NCBI GenBank assembly: GCA_003153375.1
Contig: PLYM01000046.1
Coordinates: 1-64,000, forward strand
Reading direction: 5' to 3'
Source: Planctomycetaceae bacterium
Lineage (GTDB): Bacteria; Planctomycetota; Planctomycetia; Pirellulales; PALSA-1355
Length of the DNA: 64,000 nucleotides
In this document: piece by piece, positions 29,928 through 39,263 of the stretch
Numbering within the stretch: position 1 is the stretch's first letter
Layout of the letters: every line of letters starts with the position of its first letter
Translations under genes and position numbers: made by a program
The notes under the pieces: model-generated
Database searches by the model: none
The model's input: the letters and a program-made list of their open reading frames with translations, nothing else
What the model was told of the DNA's origin: nothing

Positions 29928-31358
29928 ATGACGCGCACCGTCAAACTCGTCGGCCTCGACTGCGGTTCGACGACCACTAGCGCGCTGGTGGCCACGGCAC
30001 GGCTGACCACGCACGCCCTGGGCAGTGTGGAAATCGGCCCGATCGAAGAGACGTTTCGCTCCGAGGTCGTCTTCACCCCCTTTCGCGGCGACGAGATTGA
30101 CGCGGCGCGGCTGGCCGAGCACTTGGACGGCTGGCTGGCCCAGGCCGGCATCGAGGGGCGCGAGATTTTTGGCGGCGGCGCGCTCGTCACCGGGCTGGCT
30201 GCCCGAAAAAAGAACATTGTTGCGATCACGCAGTTGATCGAAGCCCGCCTGGCCGACTCGGTGATCGCCACGGCCGATGACCCTTGCCTTGAGTCGTGGC
30301 TGGCTTTCATGGGCAACTGCCATCAGCTCTCGCGAAGCCACCCGCAAACGTCGATCCTGAATCTGGACATCGGCGGTGGCACCACCAACCTGGCCCTGGG
30401 CATCGACGGAACCGTGATCGGCACGGGCTGCCTGTTTGTCGGCGCACGCCATTTCCAGTTCACGCCCGGCACCTTTCGCTTGACGGGGCTGTCATCGCAC
30501 GGGCGGGCGTTGCTGACCAGCTTGCGGATCGAACGCAGGGAAGGCGACACGTTGTCCGGCGGCGAAGTCGAACGGATTCTCGACTTTTATCTGCGATTGC
30601 TCGAAGTGGCAATCGTGCCAAACCCTGGTCCTCCGCCCGGCGCCATCGAGCAGCAGCACGTGCAAGTGTGGTTGCACGCGTCGGAACGCGGCTTGCCTCT
30701 GGCCCCCTTGTCGCAGGCCGCAATCACGCTCTCGGGCGGCGTGGGACAATTGGTCTACGATCGTCTGCGCGGGCTGCCGGCCAACGGCGTGACACAATTC
30801 GGCGACCTGGGCGGCGAGCTCGCCGAAAGGATCGCCACATCGCCCGCGTTCGTCGACCGCCTCGGCGGCCTGACGCCCGAGGGGCTGGGCCGCGCCACGG
30901 TCTTCGGTCTGCTACGGCACAGCACCCAGCTATCGGGCACAACGCTGTATCTTCCCGACCCGACGCGATTGCCGCTCAAGAACGTGCCGATCGTGGGCCG
31001 CATCGGTCCCGCCTCGACCGACGAGCAATTGACGCAAGCGATCGAGCTGGCGGGTCGCGCCGCAGCAGCGGCCTGCCTTCAGGTCGACTTGGAGCAGCAC
31101 GACTTGGATCTCGTGCGCGGATTGGGCACGCGGCTGGCCGGCTTGCTTGCGTCGCGCCCGTTGCCGGCCGGCCAGACGCTGGTGTTGCTGGTGCCGATCA
31201 ATTTGGGAAAGGTGCTGGGCGGTTATATTACTCGCTGGGGAACGCTACCCCTGGAGTTGATCGTTGTCGACGAAGTGCCCTATCGCGACGCGCAATTCGT
31301 CCGGCTGGGACGCTGGCAAGAGGGCGTCGTGCCCCTGTGGCTGTATGCGGTGCGCTGA
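29928..31358 (+). CDS. eutA: Ethanolamine ammonia-lyase reactivase EutA
   Basis: 476 aa; VGLDCGSTTTSALVATARL, ILNLDIGGGTTNLALGIDGTVIGTGCLFVGARHF; immediately upstream of eutBC. Confidence 0.9.
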   Translation: MTRTVKLVGLDCGSTTTSALVATARLTTHALGSVEIGPIEETFRSEVVFTPFRGDEIDAARLAEHLDGWLAQAGIEGREIFGGGALVTGLAARKKNIVAITQLIEARLADSVIATADDPCLESWLAFMGNCHQLSRSHPQTSILNLDIGGGTTNLALGIDGTVIGTGCLFVGARHFQFTPGTFRLTGLSSHGRALLTSLRIERREGDTLSGGEVERILDFYLRLLEVAIVPNPGPPPGAIEQQHVQVWLHASERGLPLAPLSQAAITLSGGVGQLVYDRLRGLPANGVTQFGDLGGELAERIATSPAFVDRLGGLTPEGLGRATVFGLLRHSTQLSGTTLYLPDPTRLPLKNVPIVGRIGPASTDEQLTQAIELAGRAAAAACLQVDLEQHDLDLVRGLGTRLAGLLASRPLPAGQTLVLLVPINLGKVLGGYITRWGTLPLELIVVDEVPYRDAQFVRLGRWQEGVVPLWLYAVR

Positions 31359-31420
31359 CTCGCCGGGGAATGCCGCCCGGAAAATGTTGCCCAGGAAATA
31401 TCGCCCAGGAATTGTTGATT

Positions 31421-33625
31421 GTGAAGTACAAACCCCTCACGCCGTTGGCCGACATTCGCGTTCCCTCCGCGCAGCCCGACGAGGTCTACGCGACCCGCAT
31501 CTTCGATCGCGATTTCCGCTTCACCGGCCTCAAGGCCCTGCTCGGCGCCGCCGATTGCAGCAAGGCCGGCGACCGCCGGGCCGGTCTGGCCGCGCCCGAT
31601 GAACTGGCGCGCGAAGCCGCGAGGCTGTTGCTGTCGGATTTGACGCTCCGCCACCTGTTCGATCATCCGCTCCTCGACGATCACGGCCAGATCGATGAGG
31701 TGATGCGGGTAAACTACGACGTCGACGCCGCCGAACTGGCTAAGATCGCCGATTGGACCGTTGGCGGGTTGAAAAATCATCTGCTGCGCGCCCCCGCGGG
31801 CGACATTGCCAACGTGGGCCGCGCGCTAACTGGTCCGATGGCCGCGGCCGTCGCCAAGATCTGCGACGTCCACGAACTGGTGCTGCTGGCCCGCAAGTTG
31901 CCGCGCTCCAGCCGGGCCCGCACCACGTTGGGTTTGCCGAGCACGCTGGCTTCGCGATTGCAGCCCAATCATCCGACCGACGACCTGCGCGGCGTCACGT
32001 TACTCGTCTATTGGGGACTGTCGCTGGGCGCCGGCGATGCGTTGATCGGGCTGAACCCGGCGATCGATACCGTGGACAATGTCGACGCGGTGCTACGCCA
32101 CCTGGACAAGCTGCGCCGATCGTGCGGGGTGCCGACGCAGATTTGCGTGCTCAGCCACATCAAGACCCAGCTCGCCTGCCTGGAGCGCGGCGGGCCGGTC
32201 GAAATCCTCTTTCAAAGCCTGGCCGGCACCGAGAGCACCTTGGGCAGCGAGTTCGACGTTACGGTCGAGCTGCTGGACCACGGCTATCGGACGATGCTCG
32301 AGCGCGGCTTGCTGCGCGACGTCACCAGCCAATTGATGTATTTCGAGACTGGCCAGGGGAGCGAGTTCACCTATGGCAAGCACAACGGCATCGACATGGC
32401 CACGGCCGAAGCCCTCTGCTACGGACTGGCCCGCCGCTACGACCCCTTCATGGTCAACAACGTCACCGGGTTCATCGGCCCCGAAACGCATCTCGACAAT
32501 TTCGAGATGATCGTGGCCAATTTGCAGGATCACTTCATGGGCAAGCTGCTGGGGCTGCCCATGGGCATGGCACCCTGCTATACGTTGCACGCGCAGATCA
32601 CGCTCGAAGGTCAGCAGATGGCCACCGAGTTGCTCACCGCCGCCGGCGCCAACTACTACATGGACGTCGGGCTGAATACGGACCGCATGCTGGCCTATTT
32701 CGACACCAGCGCTCACGACGATCAGACCCTGCGCGAGATCTACCAGCGTTCGCCGGCGCCTGAGTATCTCGATTGGGCGCTCGCCCGCGGCATTTTCGCC
32801 CGCGACCCCAATGGCCAACTCTTGCGCGGCCCTGCCTGGGGCGACGTGCGCTCGTTTTGCGAATCGGACGAGCAGTTGCGCGTCCTGATCGCAGCCACGC
32901 CCGCGGCGCATGGTTTTGCCACCGCGGGGCCGCGACCGGCCAACGAGGTCAGCCGGCAGGTGCGCTTGCACCAGGCCGTGGGCCGCGAGGCGATTCGCGC
33001 GGAGCTGCGCATCGAAGATTTGGCCCGCGTCGCCAACTTCCGCATCCTGCACACCCAGGCTGAAAACAAAGCCGCGCATTTGAGCGGTCCCGAATTGGGC
33101 AGCCGCCTGGCCCCCGCCGATCGCGCGCGACTTTCGCCCGAAAACAATCAGGTGCAGATCGTGGTCTCCGATGGCCTGAGCGCCGAGGCCGCGCATCACA
33201 ACTTGCCCAGCTTGTTGGGCGTGCTGCTCGATGCCCTGGCCGCGCGCGACATACGGCTGGGCCAGCCCATACTGGTCCGCTACGGTCGCGTGAAGCTGGC
33301 CGAAGAGCTGGCGACGGCGGTGCGGGCCGAGGTGGTGGTCTATCTGCTCGGCGAACGTCCCGGCGGAGACGCCGAGGCGGCCCGCAGTCTTTCGGCCTAT
33401 CTGGTTTATCGTCGCGATCCACAGCCCGGCCCGGGCGCGGACTCGCGGGCAGCGCCAAACTTCGAGTACAGCGTGACCTCGAATATCCACTCCGGCGGAT
33501 TGCCGCCGCTCGAGGCCGCGGGCGTGATTGCCGAGCGGGTGTTCCAGATTCTCACTTTCCGCGCTGCCGGCAACCGGCTCGAAGGGTTGCTCGATCAGGC
33601 CCGAGGCAAGCGACCTGGCGAATGA
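31421..33625 (+). CDS. eutBC: Fused ethanolamine ammonia-lyase large+small subunits (EutB-EutC)
   Basis: Single frame (734 aa from GTG 31421) with EutB (GLSLGAGDALIGLNP, YFETGQGSEF, RYDPFMVNNVTGFIGPE, LGLPMGMAPCYTLHA) followed by EutC (VQIVVSDGLSAEA, VRYGRVKL, LLGERPGG, TSNIHSGGLPPLEAAGVI). Confidence 0.93.
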   Translation: MKYKPLTPLADIRVPSAQPDEVYATRIFDRDFRFTGLKALLGAADCSKAGDRRAGLAAPDELAREAARLLLSDLTLRHLFDHPLLDDHGQIDEVMRVNYDVDAAELAKIADWTVGGLKNHLLRAPAGDIANVGRALTGPMAAAVAKICDVHELVLLARKLPRSSRARTTLGLPSTLASRLQPNHPTDDLRGVTLLVYWGLSLGAGDALIGLNPAIDTVDNVDAVLRHLDKLRRSCGVPTQICVLSHIKTQLACLERGGPVEILFQSLAGTESTLGSEFDVTVELLDHGYRTMLERGLLRDVTSQLMYFETGQGSEFTYGKHNGIDMATAEALCYGLARRYDPFMVNNVTGFIGPETHLDNFEMIVANLQDHFMGKLLGLPMGMAPCYTLHAQITLEGQQMATELLTAAGANYYMDVGLNTDRMLAYFDTSAHDDQTLREIYQRSPAPEYLDWALARGIFARDPNGQLLRGPAWGDVRSFCESDEQLRVLIAATPAAHGFATAGPRPANEVSRQVRLHQAVGREAIRAELRIEDLARVANFRILHTQAENKAAHLSGPELGSRLAPADRARLSPENNQVQIVVSDGLSAEAAHHNLPSLLGVLLDALAARDIRLGQPILVRYGRVKLAEELATAVRAEVVVYLLGERPGGDAEAARSLSAYLVYRRDPQPGPGADSRAAPNFEYSVTSNIHSGGLPPLEAAGVIAERVFQILTFRAAGNRLEGLLDQARGKRPGE

Positions 33626-33650
33626 TGAGGCCTGGCGCGAGAATGTGAGA

Positions 33651-33675
33651 AAATGCCGTGTTTTTTCTGGCATTT
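33651..33675 (+). terminator. Weak hairpin downstream of eutBC
   Basis: AAATGCC-gtgttttttct-GGCATTT 25 nt after the stop; T-run is in the loop, so terminator status is uncertain. Confidence 0.3.
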
Positions 33676-33690
33676 CGCTGCTAGCCAGGA

Positions 33691-33721
33691 AAGTATTTGC
33701 GATTTCATGGACCAAATACTT
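33691..33721. promoter_or_regulatory. Perfect 9-bp inverted repeat, candidate operator
   Basis: AAGTATTTG-cgatttcatggac-CAAATACTT in the AT-richer intergenic region between eutBC and the PEP-CTERM gene. Confidence 0.45.
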
Positions 33722-34080
33722 GACACCCTGGAAAGCCGTCATTAAAGTAAACGGAGATTGGGAAATCGGCCCAATACCAACAACCCTTCTCACGCGTGCT
33801 AATGACGTCTTCGTAGAGAGCTTTTAACGCGGTCACGCCGCGTGCGCTTTGGCGCTCCCTTCTCAGCTCTCTCCTTTCAACTTGGTTTTTCAGGCTGTTT
33901 CTCGCTGCGCCTTGTTTGGCCGCGGCCCCCGAGCATACCGCCGAAATCCTTGCGAACTGACTCCCAACGGCTCCCCCGTGCGATACGTGCCCTGGCACGT
34001 CGCGCCCGACGAGCCAGTTGACACGATACGAGCGATTTTTTTCGGAACACGATCAGGCACTCCTTCTGGAATCGATATTC

Positions 34081-34785
34081 ATGCGTTCAATTAAGCTGCT
34101 TCCGCACGTAACCTTCCGACCCGCATGGATGCGAGCCCTCTGCGTTGGCGCCGTGTTGCTGGCAGTTGCCGCCGGCGCGCCACGGGCATCGGCTGAGTTC
34201 TTTCAATACAGCACGACGGTCAATTTCACCTCGCCATCCTATCCCAACACGCCCAATCCGGTGACGATCTCGATCACGCCGCTCACCAGCGACGTGAACC
34301 AAGAGAACTTCGATGCCCGGGATCCTGGCACCGACATCGTTCTGGGCAACATCACGGTCAATAATCTCAACCACAACTTCACGGGCACGGGGGAGATCTC
34401 GATTCCCTACACGTTCACGCTCACGATCAGCGACTTTCCCAACTTTGGTCCGCCAGGCAACGTTGGCTCGCCCAACAACCTGATCTTCACGATCGCCGGC
34501 ACGCTGACCGGCTCGATCGGCGCGGGCAACAAGGTGAACATCTTCACGACTCCCACGATCACGTCGACCAATCCGCAAACCGTGGGCACCGAAACCTATA
34601 CGCTTGCCTTGAACCCGTTCGTGCCGCCGGGCCCGTCGTTTGCCGGCACGTTCGGCTTGCACGTGCTGGCCCAGCCAGCGAACATTCCCGAACCCACGAC
34701 GATCTCGCTCTTGGGTCTGGGCTGCTTGGCCTTGGCAATTCCCGCCTGGCGTCGCCGGCGCAATAAGCCGGCAGTCAGCGGTTAA
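34081..34785 (+). CDS. PEP-CTERM sorting domain protein
   Basis: Signal peptide; C-terminus IPEPTTISLLGLGCLALAIPAWRRRRNK is a canonical PEP-CTERM tripartite signal. Confidence 0.9.
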   Translation: MRSIKLLPHVTFRPAWMRALCVGAVLLAVAAGAPRASAEFFQYSTTVNFTSPSYPNTPNPVTISITPLTSDVNQENFDARDPGTDIVLGNITVNNLNHNFTGTGEISIPYTFTLTISDFPNFGPPGNVGSPNNLIFTIAGTLTGSIGAGNKVNIFTTPTITSTNPQTVGTETYTLALNPFVPPGPSFAGTFGLHVLAQPANIPEPTTISLLGLGCLALAIPAWRRRRNKPAVSG

Positions 34786-34811
34786 TCGATCGCTCGATTT
34801 CCCTACTCAAT

Positions 34812-34847
34812 ACAGCCGCGCGGGGAGAAACGCACGGCTGTTTTTTT
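34812..34847 (+). terminator. Rho-independent terminator after the PEP-CTERM gene
   Basis: ACAGCCG...CGGCTGT stem followed by TTTTTTT. Confidence 0.75.
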
Positions 34848-34946
34848 GCGCGCATACGCGATCCCGGCTTGGCCGCGCAGCGGGGCCGGCGGCTATAATG
34901 GCGACCTCCACGTGGCTTCCGACAAGGCCTAGCGAGAACCGAAGCC

Positions 34947-35885
34947 ATGGGCGCGCCCGACAACGACCAAGCGACGGACCCGCCCGCTGATCTCTCTGCC
35001 CCGTCGCGCGACGTGCCACCCGCCCAGCCGCGCTCGCGCTGGACGCGACGATTGGTTCGGTTCGTCAGGACGCTCGTGATCGGTTACGTCCTCTTGCTGG
35101 GAGTGATGATGCTCTTCGAGAACTCGTTGATCTACTTTCCCTCGGTCTATCCCGAAGGCGATTGGCAGCCATATGGCCTGATGTTCGAAGACGCCTGGTT
35201 CGAGGCAGCCGATGGCGTCAAGTTGCACGGCTGGTACGTACCACACCAGCAGCCGCGGGCCGTGCTGTTGTTTGCCCACGGCAACGCCGGCAATCTGAGC
35301 CATCGGGCCGAGGGCATCGACACGCTGGTCAAACGCTTGCGCGTCTCGGTGATGATTTTTGACTACCGCGGTTACGGCCGTTCGACCGGCAGCCCCCACG
35401 AAGCCGGCATCCTGGCCGATGCCCGGGCCGCGCGCGGCTGGCTGGCCGACCGGGCCGGCGTCGCCGAATCTCAAATCGTGTTGATGGGCGAATCGCTGGG
35501 CGGCGGGGTGATGGTCGACCTGGCCGCCGCCGACGGCGCGCGGGGACTGATTCTGGAGAACACGTTTAGTTCAATGCCCGACGTAGCCGCGTACCACTAT
35601 TCCTGGTTGCCGGTCCGCTGGCTGATGCGCACCCGGCTCGATTCGCTCTCCAAGATCGGCAACTATCACGGCCCCCTGCTGCAGATTCACGGCGATGCCG
35701 ACCGCATCGTTCCGCTCACGCTCGCTCAGCGTCTCTACGAAGTCGCCAACCCGCCGAAGCAATTCGTCCTCATCCCCCAAGGCGACCACAACGACCCCCG
35801 TCGCGGCCTCGCCTATCAGGCCATGGATCAATTCCTGGATACGCTGCCCGCGGAGTCGCGAGCGAGCGTGCGCGAGGGGCAATAG
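34947..35885 (+). CDS. Alpha/beta hydrolase
   Basis: 312 aa; LLFAHGNAGNLSHR, DYRGYGRSTG, MGESLGGG nucleophile elbow, HGDADRIVPL. Confidence 0.88.
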   Translation: MGAPDNDQATDPPADLSAPSRDVPPAQPRSRWTRRLVRFVRTLVIGYVLLLGVMMLFENSLIYFPSVYPEGDWQPYGLMFEDAWFEAADGVKLHGWYVPHQQPRAVLLFAHGNAGNLSHRAEGIDTLVKRLRVSVMIFDYRGYGRSTGSPHEAGILADARAARGWLADRAGVAESQIVLMGESLGGGVMVDLAAADGARGLILENTFSSMPDVAAYHYSWLPVRWLMRTRLDSLSKIGNYHGPLLQIHGDADRIVPLTLAQRLYEVANPPKQFVLIPQGDHNDPRRGLAYQAMDQFLDTLPAESRASVREGQ

Positions 35886-35919
35886 GCGATGCGCAATGGC
35901 CATTCGCCGACGCCAAACG

Positions 35920-36453
35920 TCAGGCGAGAATGGCCACCAGCGTCACGACAACCATGATGGTGCTGGTGACCAGTTTGCCGACGGTGCCGAGGATGCGGCC
36001 GACGAAGGCGGCTTTGCCCACCTCGACGCTGGAGTCGAAGCCGCGGCCCTTCCAGCTTTCGCCCAACATGGCGCCAACCGTGGCGCCCACGCCGCCAAAC
36101 ACCACGGCGGCCACCAGCGAGCCGACGATCGGAATCGGCAGCCCGACGAACACGCCGACCAGGCTGCCGACGATCGATCCCAGGATAGCCAGCAGCGCGC
36201 CGCGGCGACTGCCGCCGACTTTCGTGACGCCCAGCGCGCCGGCCACCAGTTCCACGATCTCGCCCAGCACCGCCAGCACGGCCAGCGCGATCACCGTGTT
36301 CCAGCCGATCGCCGTGACCGCGGCCGGATCGAGCCACCAGGCATACAAGGCCGCCGCCAGCACGATCAGCCAATTGCCCGGCAGCCCCACCAGTTGCGCG
36401 CACCAGCCCACGCCCAGGATCAGGACCAGCACGATGGCGTAGACGATACTCAT
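35920..36453 (-). CDS. DUF456 family membrane protein
   Basis: MSIVYAIVLVLILGVGWCAQLVGLPGNWLIVLAAALYAWW; glycine-rich TM protein; start at 36453. Confidence 0.85.
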   Translation of the reverse strand: MSIVYAIVLVLILGVGWCAQLVGLPGNWLIVLAAALYAWWLDPAAVTAIGWNTVIALAVLAVLGEIVELVAGALGVTKVGGSRRGALLAILGSIVGSLVGVFVGLPIPIVGSLVAAVVFGGVGATVGAMLGESWKGRGFDSSVEVGKAAFVGRILGTVGKLVTSTIMVVVTLVAILA

Positions 36454-36603
36454 GGAAGCTCTTGCAGGAAGGCTCTGGTGAAGTGCGAGGCACGGTGCGA
36501 CTCCGCCGGCACGTGGCACGGCATTTTATCGCTACCGAGCCTCCCGGGCAGGGGATAAAATGTCCCCTCACGGCGGAAAACCAGCGGCACGAGGTGACAG
36601 GTG

Positions 36604-37299
36604 ATGGGATCAGCAGGCAAGCGCATCGTTTTAACCGGCGTCAGCCGCGGACTAGGCCTGGCCATGGCCGAGGGCTTCACCGCCCAGGGCCACACGGTCC
36701 TGGCGTGTGCCCGCAGCGAAGAGACCTTGGCCAAACTGCGCAGCCGCTGGCCCGCGCCGCATCGCTTCGAGCGCGTCGACGTGGCCGACGACGCCCAGGT
36801 GCGGCGCTGGGCCGAATCGACCGCCAGCGCCAAGCAACCTGTCGATCTGCTGATCAACAACGCGGCGATCATGAATCGCACGGCGCCCCTGTGGCAGATC
36901 ACCGCCGAAGAGTTTTCAACAATCGTCGACGTCAACATCAAGGGCGTCGCCAACGTGATTCGCCACTTCGTGCCCGGCATGGTGCAGGCCGGCTCGGGCG
37001 TGATCATCAATTTCAGCTCGGGTTGGGGTCGCTCGACATCGGCCGAGGTCGCGCCCTACTGCGCGACCAAGTGGGCCATCGAAGGCCTTTCGCAAGCCTT
37101 GTCGCAGGAGCTGCCCCAGGGCATGGCCAGCGTCGCGCTCAACCCAGGCATCATCGATACCGACATGCTGCGCAGTTGCTGGGGCGAATCGGCCGGCAGC
37201 TATCCCGACGCCGACGACTGGGCCCGCCGCGCCGTCGGATACATTCTGAAAATCGGCGCGAAAGACAACGGCAAGCCGCTGACGGTGCCGAGTCGCTGA
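36604..37299 (+). CDS. SDR family oxidoreductase
   Basis: IVLTGVSRGLGLAMAEGF, INNAAIM, YCATKWAIEGLS (YxxxK). Confidence 0.92.
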   Translation: MGSAGKRIVLTGVSRGLGLAMAEGFTAQGHTVLACARSEETLAKLRSRWPAPHRFERVDVADDAQVRRWAESTASAKQPVDLLINNAAIMNRTAPLWQITAEEFSTIVDVNIKGVANVIRHFVPGMVQAGSGVIINFSSGWGRSTSAEVAPYCATKWAIEGLSQALSQELPQGMASVALNPGIIDTDMLRSCWGESAGSYPDADDWARRAVGYILKIGAKDNGKPLTVPSR

Positions 37300-37331
37300 G
37301 AGTGCTGGCGCGCTTCGCATGGCCGTTATCT

Positions 37332-37413
37332 GGTGTGTCACTGCTGGCTTGTCCAGCAGTGCCCGACCCCGCTATGGCACCTTTCACTGCTGGACAAGCC
37401 AGCAGTGGCACCC
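37332..37413. repeat. Dispersed double-hairpin palindromic repeat, family A, copy 2
   Basis: CACTGCTGGCTTGTCCAGCAGTG-23 nt-CACTGCTGGACAAGCCAGCAGTGGCACCC. Confidence 0.92.
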
Positions 37414-37448
37414 AAAATCAATTCCCGGACGGCGTCGCGCCACGCAAG

Positions 37449-37471
37449 CATGCTCACGCGGCGTGAGCATG
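37449..37471. repeat. Perfect 10-bp hairpin next to repeat A copy 2
   Basis: CATGCTCACG-CGG-CGTGAGCATG followed by GCACC. Confidence 0.7.
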
Positions 37472-37721
37472 GCACCGGATAAGGAAGTTCGCTGCCAAGT
37501 CGTGAATTCAAAAGAAGCGGCCCCGGCACAAGCAAGCGGAGAGCACGGCACAACAACCCCCGGCTTGAGCGGACCGACCAGCGGCCCGCCCAAGCCGATG
37601 GGGCGTCCCTCTGGCTAGGCGGAAGCCAGAGTTCCTGCGAAATTGGTAGGGGACGTGCCTCTCCTGGAGAGCACCGTTGAGACAAGCTGGCAGCTCTAAA
37701 AGCGCATAGTGGCTCCCGGTA

Positions 37722-37758
37722 CCTCGGCTCGACCGCCGGCGCAGCGGTCGAACCGAGG
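37722..37758. other. Strong hairpin within a non-coding region
   Basis: CCTCGGCTCGACCGC-cggcgca-GCGGTCGAACCGAGG (14/15 bp paired). Confidence 0.7.
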
Positions 37759-38138
37759 CGGACCAGGAGTAGCCACCATCAACCCATCCGTACATCGCGC
37801 TTTGAACTCAGATTCAGGCCGCGCACAGCCTTCGTTTCAGGGTCGCCGGCCTCGCAAGTCGGCGCCCCTCCAACGGAGTGTGGTAACCGCGGTCCCTCGC
37901 GGCCCCTTGCACTCGACGTGAACATATAGCAAGCACTATGCCAAAGCCGGTGCATGCAACTAATGACTCGCCGATTTTGTGTCGTTTGAGACAAGACACA
38001 CAAGGCCTTACGACGATTTTGAAATGCCGAGAATTTGTCGGCAGCGCGCACTGCGTAGGCACCTTTGCCTAGAGGGCAAGCAGGGCCTGACTAGCCATTG
38101 CGCAGAACGCAATCAGACCCCAAAATCGCGCCGCCATG

Positions 38139-39212
38139 CTAGCGCCGCTGGGGCAACGGATCATGCTCGTCTTCGATCTCGCCGACGATTTCCTCGACGA
38201 TATCTTCCAGCGTGATCAGCCCCAAGGTCCGGCCGTCCTTGTCGCGCACCACGGCCATCGGACGCCGCTGGCGGCGAAACTGACGCAGCACTTCCGAGAT
38301 CGGCCGCTCGGGACCCACGAAAATCGCCGGGTACATCGCGTCGTCCAGCACCACCATGCCCCGCAGGCTAAATAGATGGAACAGATCCTTGGTGTTGACG
38401 ATGCCCACGATGTGGTCGAAATCCCCCTCGAACACCGGCATCCGCGTGTGGGCCCCCTCGCGCACCGCCTCGAGAATCCTTTCCTGCGGCATGTGCAGTT
38501 CGAGCGCGGCCATCCGCTCGCGCGGCACCAGGCAGTCGCGCACCAGCTTGGCTGGCAGGCGAAACACGTTGCGCACATACTCGGCCTGATCGCGCGGCAA
38601 CACGCCGGCGCGGCGCGTCTCCTCGATGATCATGCCCAGTTCCTCGACCGAGTGGACCATTTGATGCCCGCTCAAGGGCTCAAAGCCCAGCAGTCGCACC
38701 ACGCCGTTGCCCAGGCCGTTCATCACGACGATAAACGGCCGCATGACCAGCGAGAACCACAGCAACGGCCGCGCCAACCACAGGCTCACCACGTCGGGAC
38801 GCCCCAGGGCGATGGCCTTGGGCACCAACTCGCCGATGATGACGTGCAGGAACGTGATCAGCGCGAACGCCAGGATCGTGGCCACGGTGTGCGCGGCCAC
38901 GTACGAGCCCTCCTCGGGCAGAAAACTGAACAACGGCACGATCAGCCGCGCCATCGAGGGCTCGCCCGTCCAGCCGAGCGCCAGGCTGGCCAACGTGATA
39001 CCTAATTGCGTGGCCGCCACGGCGTTGTCCAGATGGTCGATCGCGTATTTGACCGCCCCCGACCCGACCCGCCGATGGTTGATCATTTCGTCGACGCGCG
39101 TGCGGCGCACCGCCACCAAGGCGAACTCGGCCGCCACGAAGAAGGCGTTCAGCAACACCAACGCCGGAACGGCCAGCAGGCCGAGCCAGCTCCAGACAAC
39201 CTCCATATTCAT
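38139..39212 (-). CDS. CNNM-domain/CBS-pair protein (HlyC/CorC, hemolysin family)
   Basis: 357 aa; N-terminal TM DUF21 region, VRRTRVDEM, CBS pair with MPVFEGDFDHIVGIVNTKDL and GLITLEDIVEEIVGEIEDEHD. Confidence 0.93.
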   Translation of the reverse strand: MNMEVVWSWLGLLAVPALVLLNAFFVAAEFALVAVRRTRVDEMINHRRVGSGAVKYAIDHLDNAVAATQLGITLASLALGWTGEPSMARLIVPLFSFLPEEGSYVAAHTVATILAFALITFLHVIIGELVPKAIALGRPDVVSLWLARPLLWFSLVMRPFIVVMNGLGNGVVRLLGFEPLSGHQMVHSVEELGMIIEETRRAGVLPRDQAEYVRNVFRLPAKLVRDCLVPRERMAALELHMPQERILEAVREGAHTRMPVFEGDFDHIVGIVNTKDLFHLFSLRGMVVLDDAMYPAIFVGPERPISEVLRQFRRQRRPMAVVRDKDGRTLGLITLEDIVEEIVGEIEDEHDPLPQRR

Positions 39213-39263
39213 CGCTTGACGGTCTCCCTGAAGCCTGACGCGTCGCGGATCGTGACAAACCGT

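Noticed and set aside
28169-30316. 715-aa minus-strand ORF
   Set aside because: Antisense to the permease/P450 genes; low-complexity composition, no motif.
30296-31420. N-terminal extension of the 1109-aa eutBC ORF
   Set aside because: Overlaps eutA in another frame with no domain content; GTG 31421 with AGGA upstream is the likely start.
26924-33625. Bacterial microcompartment eut locus
   Set aside because: No shell proteins (EutK/L/M/N/S) or encapsulation partners in the window.
32093-33793. 566-aa minus-strand ORF
   Set aside because: Antisense shadow of eutBC.
33994-34015. Sigma-54 promoter (TGGCAC...) before the PEP-CTERM gene
   Set aside because: TGGCACGTCGCGCCC lacks the TTGC -12 element.
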